DNA of 64,000 nt from Fomitopsis serialis (GCF_022376445.1 NW_025954963.1:1426001-1490000); one strand, 5' to 3'; shown: positions 1-12,140, counted from the stretch's first letter. Notes: a model not told the origin generated them from the sequence alone. Numbers and translations are program-made.

Positions 1-845
1 CGCGTTCGTCTCGAAAGCAGCTTCTTCAGCCTTCCTGGGTGGTGCCACCGCCACCCGGGAGGCGCTGTTCCGGCGCTGTGCTGGTCTCGGGATAGACTCA
101 GTGAGTCTACATTGTATGGCCGGGCGGCCAGTAGAGCTTAGACGCTGACAATAGGAGTCTTGGGCCGTTTTGCGACCCATTAGTGCCCGCACGACCCAAG
201 GCTGCCCTTCAAGCTTCAAGTTTCATACCACTGGGCCCGAGGATTTACGGATCGACGATGTCTGTTCGCCCGGACATCTGCTAGCCATCGAGTTACAGTG
301 AATGAGGGCAATTGTATAGTCGGCGCAAGCATGGGCCCGATCACATCAACCGAACATCCGAGGAGCACCGAGAGCTCTTGAAATGCTGCCACTCGCAGAC
401 ATCAGTAAAGTAGGGCACGGCGCGGGATGTTCCCGCCATCAGAGAATTGGAATACTGATGAGCTACTGAGCTACTGAGCACCCTGGACTTTCGGGCGTTG
501 GTAAGTCGATATGCACGGTTGTGAAACTCGGGCGGCATTGCCACAGCGCTTCTCGATAGTTTCACTGAAGAGCTGCGCAAGACCGCTCATCGGCGCAGGT
601 GTATATAAGGACGGCACTTCCTTCGGGGGAACCTCAGCTCTTTCTACTTCTTTGAGTTCACATTCCTCGAAGCGGGTACTGGTTGGTGAGTATAGGGTAG
701 CCTCTCCTCTGGAATGGCCCAGACTGATCACTGTTCGCTAGCCTTGCTTCTTTCTTGTCGAACGACACTTACGATCTTTACCAACCGCACGCCGTCCAAC
801 GTCCACAACCTCAACCCTTTCGATCTACACTTCTAGCTCATTATC
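1..845. other. Intergenic region and promoter of the histidine-rich gene
   Basis: No convincing coding exon is seen. The right part is the promoter and 5' leader of the gene starting at 846, with a TATA box at 602-609. A possible leader intron runs from GTGAGT at 686 to an AG near 741. Open frames here are short and lack codon bias or recognisable motifs. Confidence 0.5.
602..609 (+). promoter_or_regulatory. TATA box
   Basis: TATATAAG lies about 240 bases before the ATG at 846. The spacing fits if the 5' leader contains the small putative intron at about 686-741. Confidence 0.55.
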
Positions 846-1517
846 ATGCGTTTCTCCACCGTCTTCACTATTGCCGCTGTCGTCGCTGCTGCGACCCCCG
901 CCCTCGCTTACCCGTACGTGTTGGTTTATCTGACCTCGTACCCCTTGCCCTGACAGCTGTTGCCTGATAGAACGGTGCCTGAGGCCACCGGTGAAGTCAC
1001 GGAGCACCCCCATCACGCCGGCAAGCATGCCCACGCAGGTGCCCACGCTCATCAGGGCCACCACGGTCAGCACCACGGCAAGCATGGCCATAAGCACAGC
1101 AAGCACGGAAAGACCGGCAAGCACGGCCGCAAGCACGGTCACCACGGCGGCGTCGCGCACCACGCCGGGTCCAAGCACCCACACACCGAGGCTTCCGAGG
1201 CGGAAGCCCCGGCTCCCGCCGTCGCGGAGCGTGAGCTCGAGTTCGAGGAGCTCTACGGCCGTGCTCGTGAGGGCGACGGCCACCACGGCCACAAGCACGG
1301 GAAGCACGGACACAAACACGGGAAGCACGGACACAAGCATGGGAAGCAAGGGACGCACGGCCACCACCACGGCGGTAAGCACCACGCCGCGGCTGCTGCT
1401 GCTGCCCCTGCCACAGAGCCCGAGGAGCCTGTCGCAGCGCGCGACCTGGACGAACTGTTCGAGCGCTCGCTGGAGGCGATCTTCGCTCGCTCGATGTACT
1501 ATGATGAACTTGACTGA
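846..1517 (+). CDS. Secreted histidine-rich repeat protein
   Basis: Two exons, 846..913 and 971..1517, joined across a 57-nt GTACGT...TAG intron, give 204 residues. The start is the first ATG after the TATA box and opens a clean signal peptide (hydrophobic residues 7-21, Ala-rich, cleavage likely after ALA). The mature part is dominated by His-Gly-Lys and His-Lys-His repeats (about 30-85 and 125-155), followed by an alanine run and an acidic, Arg-containing tail. No Cys pairs or enzyme motifs are seen. Dense histidines in a secreted protein suggest binding of Cu, Zn or Ni at the cell wall, but this is inferred from composition only. The long frame on the opposite strand at 825-1385 is a shadow of the repeats. 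I do not recognise a named family. Confidence 0.8.
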
Positions 1518-4112
1518 GGAGATAGCAAGTAGTCACCTAGTTACGCAGGATGTGCGTAGGTGCATAGACGACGTGCGCCTACGCGCTTCCTAGAGATGAA
1601 TGTAATGGATGTTGTTTACGGACCATGCGTGGAGTGCGTCCCTAAGTCAAGTGAGCCGTTCGAAGCGATGACTTGGCAGGCTGAGCTTCATGGCGTCGAA
1701 AGAGGTGAAGTTGCGCGACCATATGCAAGGCCAGAACCTTTTATTCTTACATCGTCTCTCCTACGACAAACAATTCCCTAGTGAATAGAAAGTGGCTAAG
1801 GCTCAGGCTCGCAGGTTCTATACATCATGGGTGCAGCGAAGTGATTATCGACTCGAAGCATTAGTGGCATACGCCACTCGTCACCGTATACTTACCGTCA
1901 CCATGAGGCGACCCAAATCGGACTTGACTAGGCGACGGAGGCGGCGCGCGCCGCGAACGGTGTGCTATTGTCGACTCGAGTTCCGTTACCTTTCTAGAGC
2001 ACATCCGAGTCGTGGGCCAAACCCGTAGCCACACACATATACACACTGGCAAAGTTGGACCCACGCTAATACCAAGAGTTTCTTTCCCATTGCCCCGGCG
2101 ACAAATCGGACGAAATGCCAAGCCTCTCATCGCTCCAGCTCAGGCTTGACAGCGTAGTGCAGTATCTTGATCAAGAATTCTGTCGATGACCTTCTCAGGA
2201 TCTTCTCCACCATGACACCGATCATGATCGGTTCATATCGAAGTGCATGTACATATGTAGAAAGGGCTACCAACCGAGGTTTTTGGCGCCTCGAGCTCAG
2301 TTGTCTCCGTTGCTGACCAAAACGAGATACTCTCGTGTTTGCGAGTTCAGCAGTTCGCAAGCCTCCGATTCCGGGTTAGACTCTACTAGCCTAGACTCCG
2401 TACGTACTCACCAGCACCGGTGGCGGAGGGCGCCGGCACCCGGGTTGCTTGTGTCTGTGAAGATCTAAAGGCTCAGCCTTCCCGATTTGGGTACGCTTCT
2501 CTGCGCCTTCCCGCTTCGCCGGCTCTTCGGACACCAACGGCTTGCCAAACGTTCCGGTTCGCACTCATTGCTGTCCGCAAACGTTCATCTTGTTATAGGC
2601 CCTCAAATTCGCGTAGCCTCATCGAGATACCTTTTGTGCGACGTAGGGAAACATAGAATCAGACTGAGAGCGCTCGAGTGTTTCATGGTTGTGTGCCCAG
2701 CATAACGTACATAAGGATGCATCATATATCGGACTGACTACACAGGGACATATATGGCGCAGCCCGGAAGGAAGCGGCGGAGCAGCGAGTCCGCCAAGAC
2801 GGTCAGGGCGTCGTTGCTGGGTCGGCAAGTCTCACATCCGCTGCGTCTGAAGCCTATAACATATCCGAAGCTAGTAGTGTCTACTCCCCACAGAGGTACC
2901 GAGGTGATGGCTCCTACTTACAATGTGCGTTTTTTCTGCCACATCTCTCGGATATGAGACTGATCCCGAAGTCTACCACCCCTGCGAGGACATTCACTTT
3001 TGACTATGTCTGCGACATGTACGCTAGGATCAGTGCTCTTACGTTTTAATAGCGTTTCGATGAAACAATGAGTCGTACAATTGAAAACTGCTGGTATTAG
3101 CCTTCTGAAACTATGCAGTCTCTCTACCAGGATGCTATGGTCGCACTACAGATACGGCGGCGGCGGGTCGTCCCGCTATTCTCCAACTGTTTAACCAAGA
3201 TAAGCTCCTGTCGTACGGTCTACAACTCGCCATTGATAGATTGCATGTGTCTCATTACACGATGAACTTAAGACCGCGAGGCGCAAGCAACGTGCACTGA
3301 CTTCGTCTGTTTATCAGTAAATTGCGAGCAGTGCCAGCGTATAACTTCCGAGACTGACTTACATACATGAGCTCCGGATCCGTTTGAAACTCGACGGTGT
3401 CTTGAACAGGCTGACTCTCTCCCTGCCTCTGGGTCATTTCCCTGTCCAAGCAAGGCGGTCTTCAAGCCACAGACCTTGGGCAAGAGTTCTGGCTGCTAAA
3501 CGGTACTATACATATGATCATGACACCGTTGACTCGTAAACGGATCGGATGCCAGTGAACGTGAGAGTGAGCACCTCAACTTCACACATTTCAAGCAGAT
3601 GTCGACATCTGAGAACGATATCTAGTCTGCGACACGCCAGAGAGGAGCATCAGGGTTCGAGTCTGAGAGGAGAGACTGGCCAGAGACGGCGGTCCGCGCC
3701 ATCGAGTCAGTAAGCGTGTGTCCGGGGCAATCTTCGATCACAGTCTGGTGAATCGATCATGCCATTCTTGGCATGATCCGTGCCTGACGCTCTGCGTGTC
3801 CGACGGTCGACCACCGCGCTGAGGGCTCTGCCTGAGAGTCAGTACTGAAGGCTGCTTGGGAGACACGGAAAGCATCGCGAGGCCTGCATGCAGACTGCGT
3901 GTACGGACTGTGTCGGACGCACTCTTCCCGACGGCCCGGAAGTGCGAATTGCCCGAGAGATGGGGGGAGATCCGGCAACCGGTACCGGTGCGGGGTATGA
4001 TGTGGGGAGTCCGGGGGAACCGTGATCGCGGCAGACGCTCCAATAACGCCCGCCGTATTTAGTTCATTCGTCTGCCCGCTGATACCCTCGCGTCCCCCGC
4101 CTCACATCCATC
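1518..4112. other. Gene-poor intergenic stretch
   Basis: About 2.6 kb with only short open frames, none with a recognisable motif, consistent splicing or a good start context. The right end contains the promoter of the transporter gene that starts at 4113. No repeat or RNA gene was recognised. Confidence 0.5.
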
Positions 4113-6105
4113 ATGTCCTCTGCGGTCACTCGATTGTTCAACCACTGCTTCGCTAACCTCATCCCGCGTCGCGAGAAGAAAATCGATGATTCCGGCCTGA
4201 CGCTCTGGCAGGCCATCCGTGGCCTGACATTGATCCAGTGGGCACACTTCTGGTGTGGGTGCGTATCGAGCTTTTCTCAATTCACCCTGCCTTCGTCGCT
4301 GACGCGTGCATTGTGTGCAGATGGCTGGCGTGGATATGCGACTCCTATGATTTCTTCAGCGTGTCGCTCAGCGTCACGGCGCTCGAAAAGCAGTTTAGCA
4401 AGGATGCCAACTCTATCGTGCGCCCCCATTCTCCGTGTCCTATATAATCAGCTCATTGTATACCACCAGACGACCGCTATCACGCTCACGCTGCTATTTC
4501 GCTCATTAGGTGCTGTGAGTACCTCGCCTTCATTAGACCGCACGACTTTGCGGGCGGCGCACCCACCTTCGGGCGCGAGTCGGGCGTGTTCCTGACCGAC
4601 GCCATCGATGCGTCGCCGCGGTTCCCCTCCCCAAATATTTCTACGTCCCCATCGTTGACACACACTGACTCACTCTCCCTTTTCCCAGATCATCTTCGGT
4701 ATCGCTTCCGACCGCTTCGGCCGCAAATGGCCGCTCGTAATAAACCTGCTCATCGCCGCTGCCTTTGAACTCGGCTCTGGCTTCGTCTCCACGTTTACAC
4801 AGTTCCTCGTCGTGCGCTCATTCTTCGGTGTCGCTATGGGCGGCATCTGGGGCCTCGCCGCGTCGACGGCACTGGAGAACCTGCCGGTGGAGGTGCGTGG
4901 ACTCGCGAGCGGGTTCCTGCAAGAGGGATATGCCGTCGGGTACCTCCTCGCTGCAGTGGTCAACCTGACCCTCGTCCCGGAAACCCCAACCGGCTGGCGC
5001 GGGCTCTTCTGGCTCGGTGCGGGGCTTAGCATCCTCGCAGCGGCCATCCGTGCCGTGCTCCCGGAGAGTGGGGTCTTCCTGCGCGCGAAGGCGGTGGAGC
5101 GGGCAGCAGGCCGGAGCACGAAAAACAAGACGAAGGTATTCCTGCGCGAGACGAAGGAGATGTTGAAGAACCACTGGATCCTGTGCTGTTATGCAGTCGT
5201 GCTCATGACCGGATTCAACTTCCTCTCGCATGGCTCGCAGGACTTGTACCCGACGTACCTGCAGACCACGAAGGGCTTCACCCCGCACGACTCGACGGTC
5301 GCGACCATCATCGGAAATTGCGGTGCCATTGCGTATGTGCATACAAGTGTTCTTGACGTAAACTATGCTGATGCATTGTGAATGCAGTGGTGGTACCATC
5401 GCCGGATGGCTGTCTCAGTACATCGGTCGGCGACTCACAATCATCCTCTTCGTTCTTCTCATTGGCGCGTTCATCCCGCTGTGGATCCTCCCGGCCTCGT
5501 TCGGCGCCCTATCAGCAGGCGCCTTCTGGGTCCAGTTCGGTGTCCAGGGCGCCTGGGGAGTTGTGCGTGTCTCCGCTTCTCCGTGTATAAGTACGTGACG
5601 TTCTCACCGACATCTCCGTTCGTAGATCCCGATCCAGCTCGCGGAGATGTCCCGCCCGCGTTCCGTGCGACCTTTCCCGGTGTTGCGTACCAAATGGGCA
5701 ACATGGTCTCCTCCGCATCCGCGCAGATCGAGACCAGTAAGTCCGCTCTCGCAACCCCACACACATGACCGCTAACCCTCCCCTAGCCGGCGGGAACCAC
5801 CTCAAAACGACGATCTTCAAAGACGGCACCTTGCAGACCGTCCCGGACTACGCGACCGTGCAGGGGATCCTGCTCGGCGTTGTCGCCGCGTTCGTCGTCC
5901 TCTGCACGATCGTCGGGCCGGAGAACCACGGGTCGCACTTTGAGAAGTACAAGGCCGCGTTCGAGGAGGGCGCGGGGCGCGACGAGGAGATGCCCGACCT
6001 CGACGAGCACGGGAACCCCATCGGCGTCGGCGCGCGGGGGACGTCGAGGCGGACGGGTCTCGCCCGCGGAGCATCGAGGAGGTGCGGGAGAAGGACGTCG
6101 ATTAG
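4113..6105 (+). CDS. MFS monocarboxylate transporter, Jen1-like, with two apparent frameshifts
   Basis: Seven exons: 4113..4258, 4321..4417, 4470..4514, 4689..5332, 5388..5562, 5626..5736, 5787..6105. The product is about 512 residues, a 12-helix plasma-membrane proton symporter like the yeast lactate/pyruvate permease Jen1. Evidence includes the first-helix stretch WLAWICDSYDFFSVSLSVT, the MFS loop SDRFGRKWPLV, and the long helix block in exon 4 ending GGIWGLAASTALENLPVEVRG. Two breaks interrupt an otherwise conserved frame. One is in exon 6 (about 5650-5653), where IPIQLAEMS must change frame to continue PPAFRATFPGVAYQ. The other is in a G5 run at 6036-6040, before a tail ending EEVREKDVD and TAG at 6103-6105. 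Each is repaired by one extra base, and the exon total becomes divisible by three when both are added. Either the assembly lost two bases or the gene is newly inactivated. Confidence 0.82.
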
Positions 6106-6581
6106 GTTCGGTGTGGCGCGGCGGGAGCATGTCGCTTGTGCCTTCGTGCGTCGCCGTTGGATAGCGAGCGCAGTGCTGGCTGGTGAGATAGCGGGCCCGG
6201 GGTGCGGCCGGGTTGTACGATCACATGGAGTCATGACCGTTCACGATGCTTGTGTAGTGTATTTTTACGATGTAGTCCGTTCGTCGGCAGATATAAATAT
6301 ACCTGTAAAGCCTTCGACCATCTGGCCTGGCCCGTGCGCAGATTCAAGTTATACCTATCACCGGCCGGAGCCGCCGTCGACAATGTCAGCCAAGGTATGC
6401 CCGGCATGGAGCTGGTGATGCGCGTTTGTTGATGTTGGAACGTTGTACATATGCGTATCGGAGAGGGCGACCGTGACTGTGTATGGTTCAGGTTGGGTTC
6501 AGGTCGCTCAAAGGTCGCTACTGCCGCTCGAGAAGTTGATGCGCCCCTTACCATATTTGGCAAGGCGGGTGCACGTGTACG
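6106..6581. other. Spacer between transporter and tRNA gene
   Basis: Contains the 3' end of the transporter and the upstream region of the tRNA-Lys gene. No other feature is recognised. Confidence 0.4.
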
Positions 6582-6700
6582 GCCCGCCTAGCTCAATCGG
6601 ATAGAGCGTCAGACTCTTACATATGCCCTGACGTCGTCCGAGTCGTTCGACCATAGGTGGTGCAATCTGAAGGCTGCGAGTTCGACCCTCGCGGTGGGCT
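6582..6700 (+). tRNA. tRNA-Lys (CTT) with 45-nt intron
   Basis: A complete cloverleaf is present. The acceptor stem GCCCGCC pairs with GGTGGGC (6693-6699), followed by a T discriminator at 6700. The D arm reads GCTC...GAGC, and the anticodon stem TCAGA (6609-6613) pairs with TCTGA (6666-6670). The anticodon is CTT at 6616-6618, and the T arm is GCGAG-TTCGACC-CTCGC. The intron (6620-6664) sits one base 3' of the anticodon, the canonical eukaryotic position. It is removed by the tRNA splicing endonuclease, and the gene is transcribed by RNA polymerase III. Confidence 0.95.
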
Positions 6701-6706
6701 AATGGA

Positions 6707-6714
6707 TTTTTTTT
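6707..6714 (+). terminator. RNA polymerase III T-run terminator
   Basis: Eight consecutive T residues begin seven bases after the tRNA 3' end, a standard Pol III stop signal. Confidence 0.85.
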
Positions 6715-6997
6715 GCATTCAGTGTATTGTATGTTGATGCTCATTCTAGGTGACTGAGTCGCCTCGAGTTTTCAAAACATTCACTGTGCAATGCATAATC
6801 AATGCATATCAGGACTGCCGCACGTTGTTCGCGTTGTTCTCGTTATTGAAAGTGGTGTCTAAGTAACATGGAGATCTGTGAACCGAATATATCATTGCAT
6901 GAAGACAAGTCTGCTGCTGATCTTCCGCTAGTTCATCGTTTAGGACAAAAACATCCAAAATTGACTGGCACCGAGACCAAAACTGTACGTTATTAGT

Positions 6998-7108
6998 AGC
7001 CCACCGCGAGGGTCAAACTCGCAGCCTTCAGATTGCATTGCCTACGGTCGGGATATGCTCTGTCCATGCATAAGAGTCTGACGCTCTATCCGATTAAGCT
7101 AAGCGGGC
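6998..7108 (-). tRNA. Second tRNA-Lys (CTT) with 37-nt intron, possibly degenerate
   Basis: Reading the minus str­and, a cloverleaf nearly identical to the copy at 6582 is present: anticodon CTT (7072-7074 complement), the same anticodon and T stems, and an intron at 7034-7070 in the same position but with unrelated sequence. Departures weaken it. The T loop reads TTTGACC, so the invariant C56 that contacts the D loop is replaced. The last acceptor pair is T-G and the D stem has a T-G pair. Only a short T4 run follows the 3' end. It may be an active isodecoder or a decaying duplicate. It lies in inverted orientation about 300 bases from the first copy and immediately upstream of the asparaginyl-tRNA synthetase gene. 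Confidence 0.8.
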
Positions 7109-7248
7109 TTCGCAGTGACAAGCTCAGGTCCATTGAGTGCTTACCTAATATCCATGAACGACGTACACACATACTTACCCGATTCAGATGACGCATCTCC
7201 GACGCGTTCGTTGACTGCAAGCCATCGAGTCGCCCGACGTCGGAGAGG

Positions 7249-8819
7249 ATGCTCGGACGCATTCCTTCCGGATCCCTGCTACCCCCTACGATACGCCAGC
7301 TTCTCGGCGGCACAACGAGCAATGCGCGCGTGCAGGTGAACGGCTGGATCAAGTCGGTGCGGCGCCAGAAGAACATCACGTTCGCCGTCATCTCGGACGG
7401 CAGCTCAGCAAAGGGCATCCAAGCGGTCATCCAGAATGGTTCTCTGGCGAAAGCGTGCGTGCTAGTGGCTTGGAGGGCTGTGCAGCTTGTGAGCTGACTC
7501 GGTAGTGTATAACGCGTGTCGTCAAGGTTGACGAACGGCGCGAGCGTGAGGCTGGGAGGTACTCTTGCGGACAGTCCCGGAAAGGGTCAGGACAAGGAGT
7601 TGCGTGTCGAGGATGTCGAGGTAGTGGGCGAATGTGATCCTGCGGTGCGTAGCTAGTCCGGCGTTCTCCATGCGCGACTGAGCGGCGCGCGACTAGGCAT
7701 ACCCAATCCAAAAGCAAGCCCTGTCTACCGAGTATCTACGGGACAACTGCCATCTCCGAGCGCGAACGAACACAATCGCCGAGATGCTCAGGCTCCGCGC
7801 CACGACCTCCGATGTGCTCCAGCACTTCTTCAACGTGAGCGTATCGCGAGGTGTGCAGGCGAATGTAACTCATTGACAGGCAGTCATTAGGCTTCTGCTA
7901 CGTGCACACGCCGATCACCACCTCCAGCGACTGCGAGGGTGCCGGAGAAACCTTCCGCATTACCCCTCCCGCCCCCTCCGAGCCAGCCACGGAAGATAAC
8001 AGGCCTTCAGAATTTTTCGGACACCCCGCGTACCTCACCGTCTCGTCTCAGCTTCATCTCGAGGCACTCGCGACGGCCCTGTCGAGGGTGTACACACTCT
8101 CACCGTGTTTCCGCGCAGAACGCTCACTGACGAACCGGCATCTCTCGGAGTTCTGGATGCTCGAGGCGGAGTGGGCGTTTACCCAGTCCGTGAACGACGT
8201 CTGCAGCGTCGTCGAAGGCGCCGTGAAAGACGTCCTTGACAAGACGCAGTCCCATGCACAAGCGTTCGCGAACGACGCCGGTCGCTCGCGGATTCTGGAG
8301 TACCTCCAAACAGCAAGCTCCACCCCGGTCTGGACGAGGCTGAGCTATAGCGACGCGGTCACGGAGCTGGCGAAATATCAAGCGTCGGCGCGGAGGTTCC
8401 AGTTCGAGCCAGCGTGGGGCAAGCCGCTGCAGAGCGAGCACGAGCGGTGGCTCGCGGAGGAGCTCGTCAAGGGCCCGGTGTTCGTGACGGACTATCCCGC
8501 GTCGCTCAAGCCATTCTACATGCGCCTCAACGACGACGGGAAGACCGTCGCGTGCTTCGACCTTCTCGTCCCGCACCTCGGCGAGCTCGTCGGCGGCTCG
8601 CTGCGCGAAGAACGGGGTGACCTGCTGGATAAGGCGTTGGAAAATCACCAGCTAGACAAGACGCAGTACGGGTGGTATTCTGAGCTGAGGAAGTATGGAG
8701 GGGCTCCGCATGGTGGGTTTGGGCTTGGCTTCGAGCGTCTCATTAGCTGGATATCGGGCATCGAGAATGTACGGGAGTGCATTGCGATGCCGAGGTGGGC
8801 GGGGAGGATGCTGTTGTAG
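7249..8819 (+). CDS. Asparaginyl-tRNA synthetase, mitochondrial type
   Basis: Four exons, 7249..7454, 7527..7644, 7697..7834 and 7884..8819, give 465 residues with all splice phases agreeing. The enzyme charges tRNA-Asn with asparagine. An OB-fold anticodon-binding domain (about residues 25-125, VQVNGWIKSVRRQKNITFAV) precedes a class II catalytic core. Motif 2 is FRAERS near residues 230-235, followed by HLSEFWMLEAEW. Motif 3, GFGLGFERL, lies near residues 432-440. The arrangement is that of AsnRS rather than LysRS, and the single short copy without a long N-terminal extension resembles the mitochondrial paralogue (yeast SLM5). The start at 7249 is the only ATG after an in-frame stop at 7189-7191 and gives a plausible short basic, hydrophobic presequence. 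Confidence 0.9.
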
Positions 8820-9629
8820 TCGCAGAGGCATGGTAAGCCCGCCGTGCCTAATCGAAGTACGTTCATCCATGCACACGAAGTCAAATAAGGTCGTATGCAG
8901 GTGGCTTTCGGATACTTGTTCTTGTGTACGTGAATTACAGGGCATAATACCACCACCACTCTGCAAAATCCCAGGCTTGTGATATGCAGCACCAACTAAA
9001 CAAGCATTGGCCGCCATTCCGCCAGAATAGGCTGACAGCGAGCATACAGGCTAGTACACTCTACTGCGGCGGACGCTTACGGCTGCGGCGGACGCTAACG
9101 AAGACCGCACAGACTGTACATGAACCTCGTCCTCCCATTCCTCGTCTATGATAGCGGCCCTGCGCGCGTGAACGTCGACATTGCTGGGCTCTGCAGGGGA
9201 GGCCGCCGTGCGATTACGTGAGAGAGCGTCGTGGTCTATGTGTTGTTCAAAGTGCCCTACGACCCCGGTCATGCAGATGCCGGCCAATTCCGTATGCGTG
9301 CCAACGGTTGAGTATATCGACGGGAGGTGTGCGAGGGAGGCGAAGATACCGGAGAGGGTTCGTGTGTTTGGATTTAAGTGCACGGTCGGGATGGATAGGT
9401 TCGAGCCGGAGGAGATATGTCGGTAGCGTCAGAATACAGCTCCCCGCGTGCGCTGAACACATCCCCCGTGGCGACGTAAGGACCAGGGCATGCTGGCTGG
9501 ACCACTTGGTACTCCGACCTGGTGCATCTGCGGATAAATCAGTCGTGCCTCATCTCAGAGATAAAAGAACAAGACCTCACCAGCAACAAGCGATGCAACC
9601 ACAATGCTAGAGCATCCCCGCAGCACAAA
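8820..9629. other. Intergenic, no supported gene
   Basis: Downstream of AsnRS and of the minus-strand gene at 9630. A 110-residue open frame on the minus strand (9051-9383) was considered but shows no domain, start context or splice support. Confidence 0.4.
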
Positions 9630-10124
9630 CTATCTTGCCTCCTCCTTTATGGACACGCGTTTTCTCGGTCTCGCTGGAGGATGCGCTGCGCGACTCGCAG
9701 GCTTTGGCCCGAAGATCGTATAGCGGATTGCCCGGACCCACAGACGCGCTCCGAGACCAATGCAGGCGGCGCAGAGCAGGCTCGCACCGAGGAATACATA
9801 GATTGGGTAGACGTTCACTGCGATGGCCTTGACCACCGCGTATGGCGTCAAGATGAACGCGTCCAGCAGAACGTTCAGAAACACAAAAAAGGGGGCGAGC
9901 AGGTACGAGAGAGGGTGATATAGCACGGCGAGCGCCGTCCACAGAGGCTTGCTGATTGCATAGCTGAGGGAGCGGCGAGCGAAGGTCGCGACGACGCTGA
10001 ACGAGGACGACGCGAAGCGGAGGAGTTCGACGATGGGTGGGCTGGTCGATGCCGGGGGCGCAGTTGTGGGAGTGTGAACCATGGTCACCGTTCGCGTTGG
10101 TATCGCCTTGCTCAGGAAATCCAT
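9630..10124 (-). CDS. Small membrane protein, unknown function
   Basis: A single exon of 164 residues. A second in-frame ATG at 10082 (MVHTPTTAPP) may be the true start and would give 150 residues. The middle of the protein is strongly hydrophobic, with about three membrane segments: around LAVLYHPLSYLLAPFFVFL, FILTPYAVVKAIAVNVYPIY and FLGASLLCAACIGLGA. A basic cytosolic tail ends KRVSIKEEAR. Codon use and the hydrophobic pattern support a real gene. I do not recognise the family and infer no function beyond a membrane location. Confidence 0.65.
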   Translation of the reverse strand: MDFLSKAIPTRTVTMVHTPTTAPPASTSPPIVELLRFASSSFSVVATFARRSLSYAISKPLWTALAVLYHPLSYLLAPFFVFLNVLLDAFILTPYAVVKAIAVNVYPIYVFLGASLLCAACIGLGARLWVRAIRYTIFGPKPASRAAHPPARPRKRVSIKEEAR

Positions 10125-10973
10125 TCCAAGTGGAAACTCAGTGCGTACTTGTCACAGCTGGCCGCGTAGAGTCAGCTGCAGTGCGGTCCAATTAGTAGAC
10201 GCCAAAGATCAAAGTGGCGGAGACCAATAGCAATACCGCTGCGGCGCGCGGAGGGTGTTCCTTCCCGGACCAGCCATATACAATCGATGCATGACAGTGG
10301 GTACATAACTCTCTGCAGCGCATATCTGTGCTCAGTGGCAGGACTCATGGTGAACTGCGGCCAGCATATGAACTTGGCTCGGGCCTATGTGCCCTCCTCG
10401 TCAATTGAAGAGGCCGCTAACCGTGGTCTATCACTACTAGGGCATATATGTGGCCGTGACGGATTTCTCTCATGCTTGGCAGTCCCACGTCACTCCTCTG
10501 CATGGAACTTGCCCATTGTATCTCTTATAACGAGCTACAATAGGGTAGCGTCCTGCTTGTATTTGACTTCTGTCGTACCAATCGTGAGTTCTGTCCAGTA
10601 CGGCGTTCTGTACGCGAGCCTTGGTAATGCATGCTGGTTTACGGGTCACGGAAGCAGGGATACATTGCAGTGTACTTAGCGTGATTGGTGCTTCATTCGC
10701 TGCAAATGTGGCGCAGTTACTGCCATCTACCCCCTGGTGAGTTGTTACCCTCTGATGTCCGTTAGCGACTCACCAGGGGATATATGCTGACAGTATGCTC
10801 GCCTATTAGTGGCATTGTCGAATAGGAAGCCTGCTTTCCCCGAAACTTGTCGGCTGTGTCTCAGGTCCAGGCACACCAGGCTAGTCTGAGTCTGCCATTA
10901 TTGCGTAATGAGAGATTTAATGCAGGCAATATAGGCATAAGTTTGTATGATATCCTTGTGGTGAGCACGGAGT
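10125..10973. other. Intergenic region left of a repeat-bounded block
   Basis: No supported gene. An open frame of 130 residues at 10287-10679 has no recognisable motif. The stretch shows patchy inverted similarity to about 13.75-14.1 kb, for example CCTGGTGAG near 10733 against its complement near 14055. Confidence 0.35.
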
Positions 10974-11239
10974 GATCATACATAAACTCCAGTACTTACC
11001 TGCAGCTGTTTTCATACATGAGCTGCCACTCGCTCATGTAAAAGCGAGGCGCCGTCATGTATGAACGAGGCGCCGTCGGTCGTTACCTGATATGGCAGGT
11101 ACCCCGGGCTAGCCCGGCCCCTTTGTCCCCGGCGGGGCGGTACCACTGACGCGCGATGCGAGGCTACCCCATATGGATGCACATCGGGGTCAGCGCATCT
11201 GAGATCAGGTACGATCTCGGATCCCCTGCGCCGCCGCCT

Positions 11240-12140
11240 GCGTGGCGTCTGCCTCGGACAAGCCCGGAAGGCCGCAACCAGCCGAGCGAGCGGCGAGCGG
11301 CGAGCGGTTCCGCCCGCCGTTTGCAACCTCCTTGCGACCTCCACCATGCCGCGTCGACCACCGCCGGATCACCGACGTCGCAAGAGCACAGCGCGTACGA
11401 CGACGGCAAGCATGTAGGGTCACTGCCATGCACGCAGGCGCAGCCGACGAACGGCGGGTGGATGTGTCTGCGAGGAGCTGGTATCGAGGTGAGTGTAGAC
11501 GCACACGAGCATCGAATGAACTGACCATGCTTACAGGACGCGGCGATGCGCAGGACATGCGCGTCGACCGTGAGCACGCAGGGCCAATGCCTCGCGTGCA
11601 AGCGCAGCCGACGGTAGACCGCAGGTACGGGTGCGAGCACGAGCGCGTGAGCAGGCGGGCGGGCGGGCGGGCACTCGCGCGCGCTGCGAGCAGGCTGATG
11701 GGTGGGACAGATAGGTATGCGGATGGGTAGTAGAGCGGACAGGTGAGCGAGCGGATAGGTAGGAGAGCAAGCAGACGGACAAGCGGCCAGACAACAGCAC
11801 ATGCCCACCGCGAACGCACTGGGCAAATGCCCACCGCGCAGACACAGCCGACAGATGCCCACGCAGGCGAGCAAGCAAACCGGCATACGGGCGCGCAGGC
11901 GGGCGTGCATGCAGGCGAGCGGATGGACGAGCGGGAGGGCGAGCAGACGGGCAGATGGGCAGACGGGCGGCCGAACAGACGGGCGGACAACCGGACGAGT
12001 TAGATAAGCCGGAAAGTAGGCCAGCGAGTGGATGGACGAGCAGGAGGGTGAACGGACGAGAGAGCGGGCGGACAAGTGGGAGCTCGAGGGCGGACAAGCG
12101 GGCGCCGGGCGGGCGGACGAGAGGGCAAGCACCGAGCGTG
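11240..12140. repeat. GC-rich purine-skewed low-complexity region
   Basis: Dominated by degenerate repeats of the form GCGGGCGGACAAG and GAGCGGACGG. The plus strand carries almost all purines in long runs. All six frames stay open for long distances only because stop codons are rare in such sequence, so the open frames here are not treated as genes. Confidence 0.7.

Noticed and set aside
825..1385. 186-residue minus-strand frame opposite the histidine-rich gene
   Set aside because: It is the antisense of His/Gly/Lys repeats. The plus strand has the signal peptide, intron and stop.
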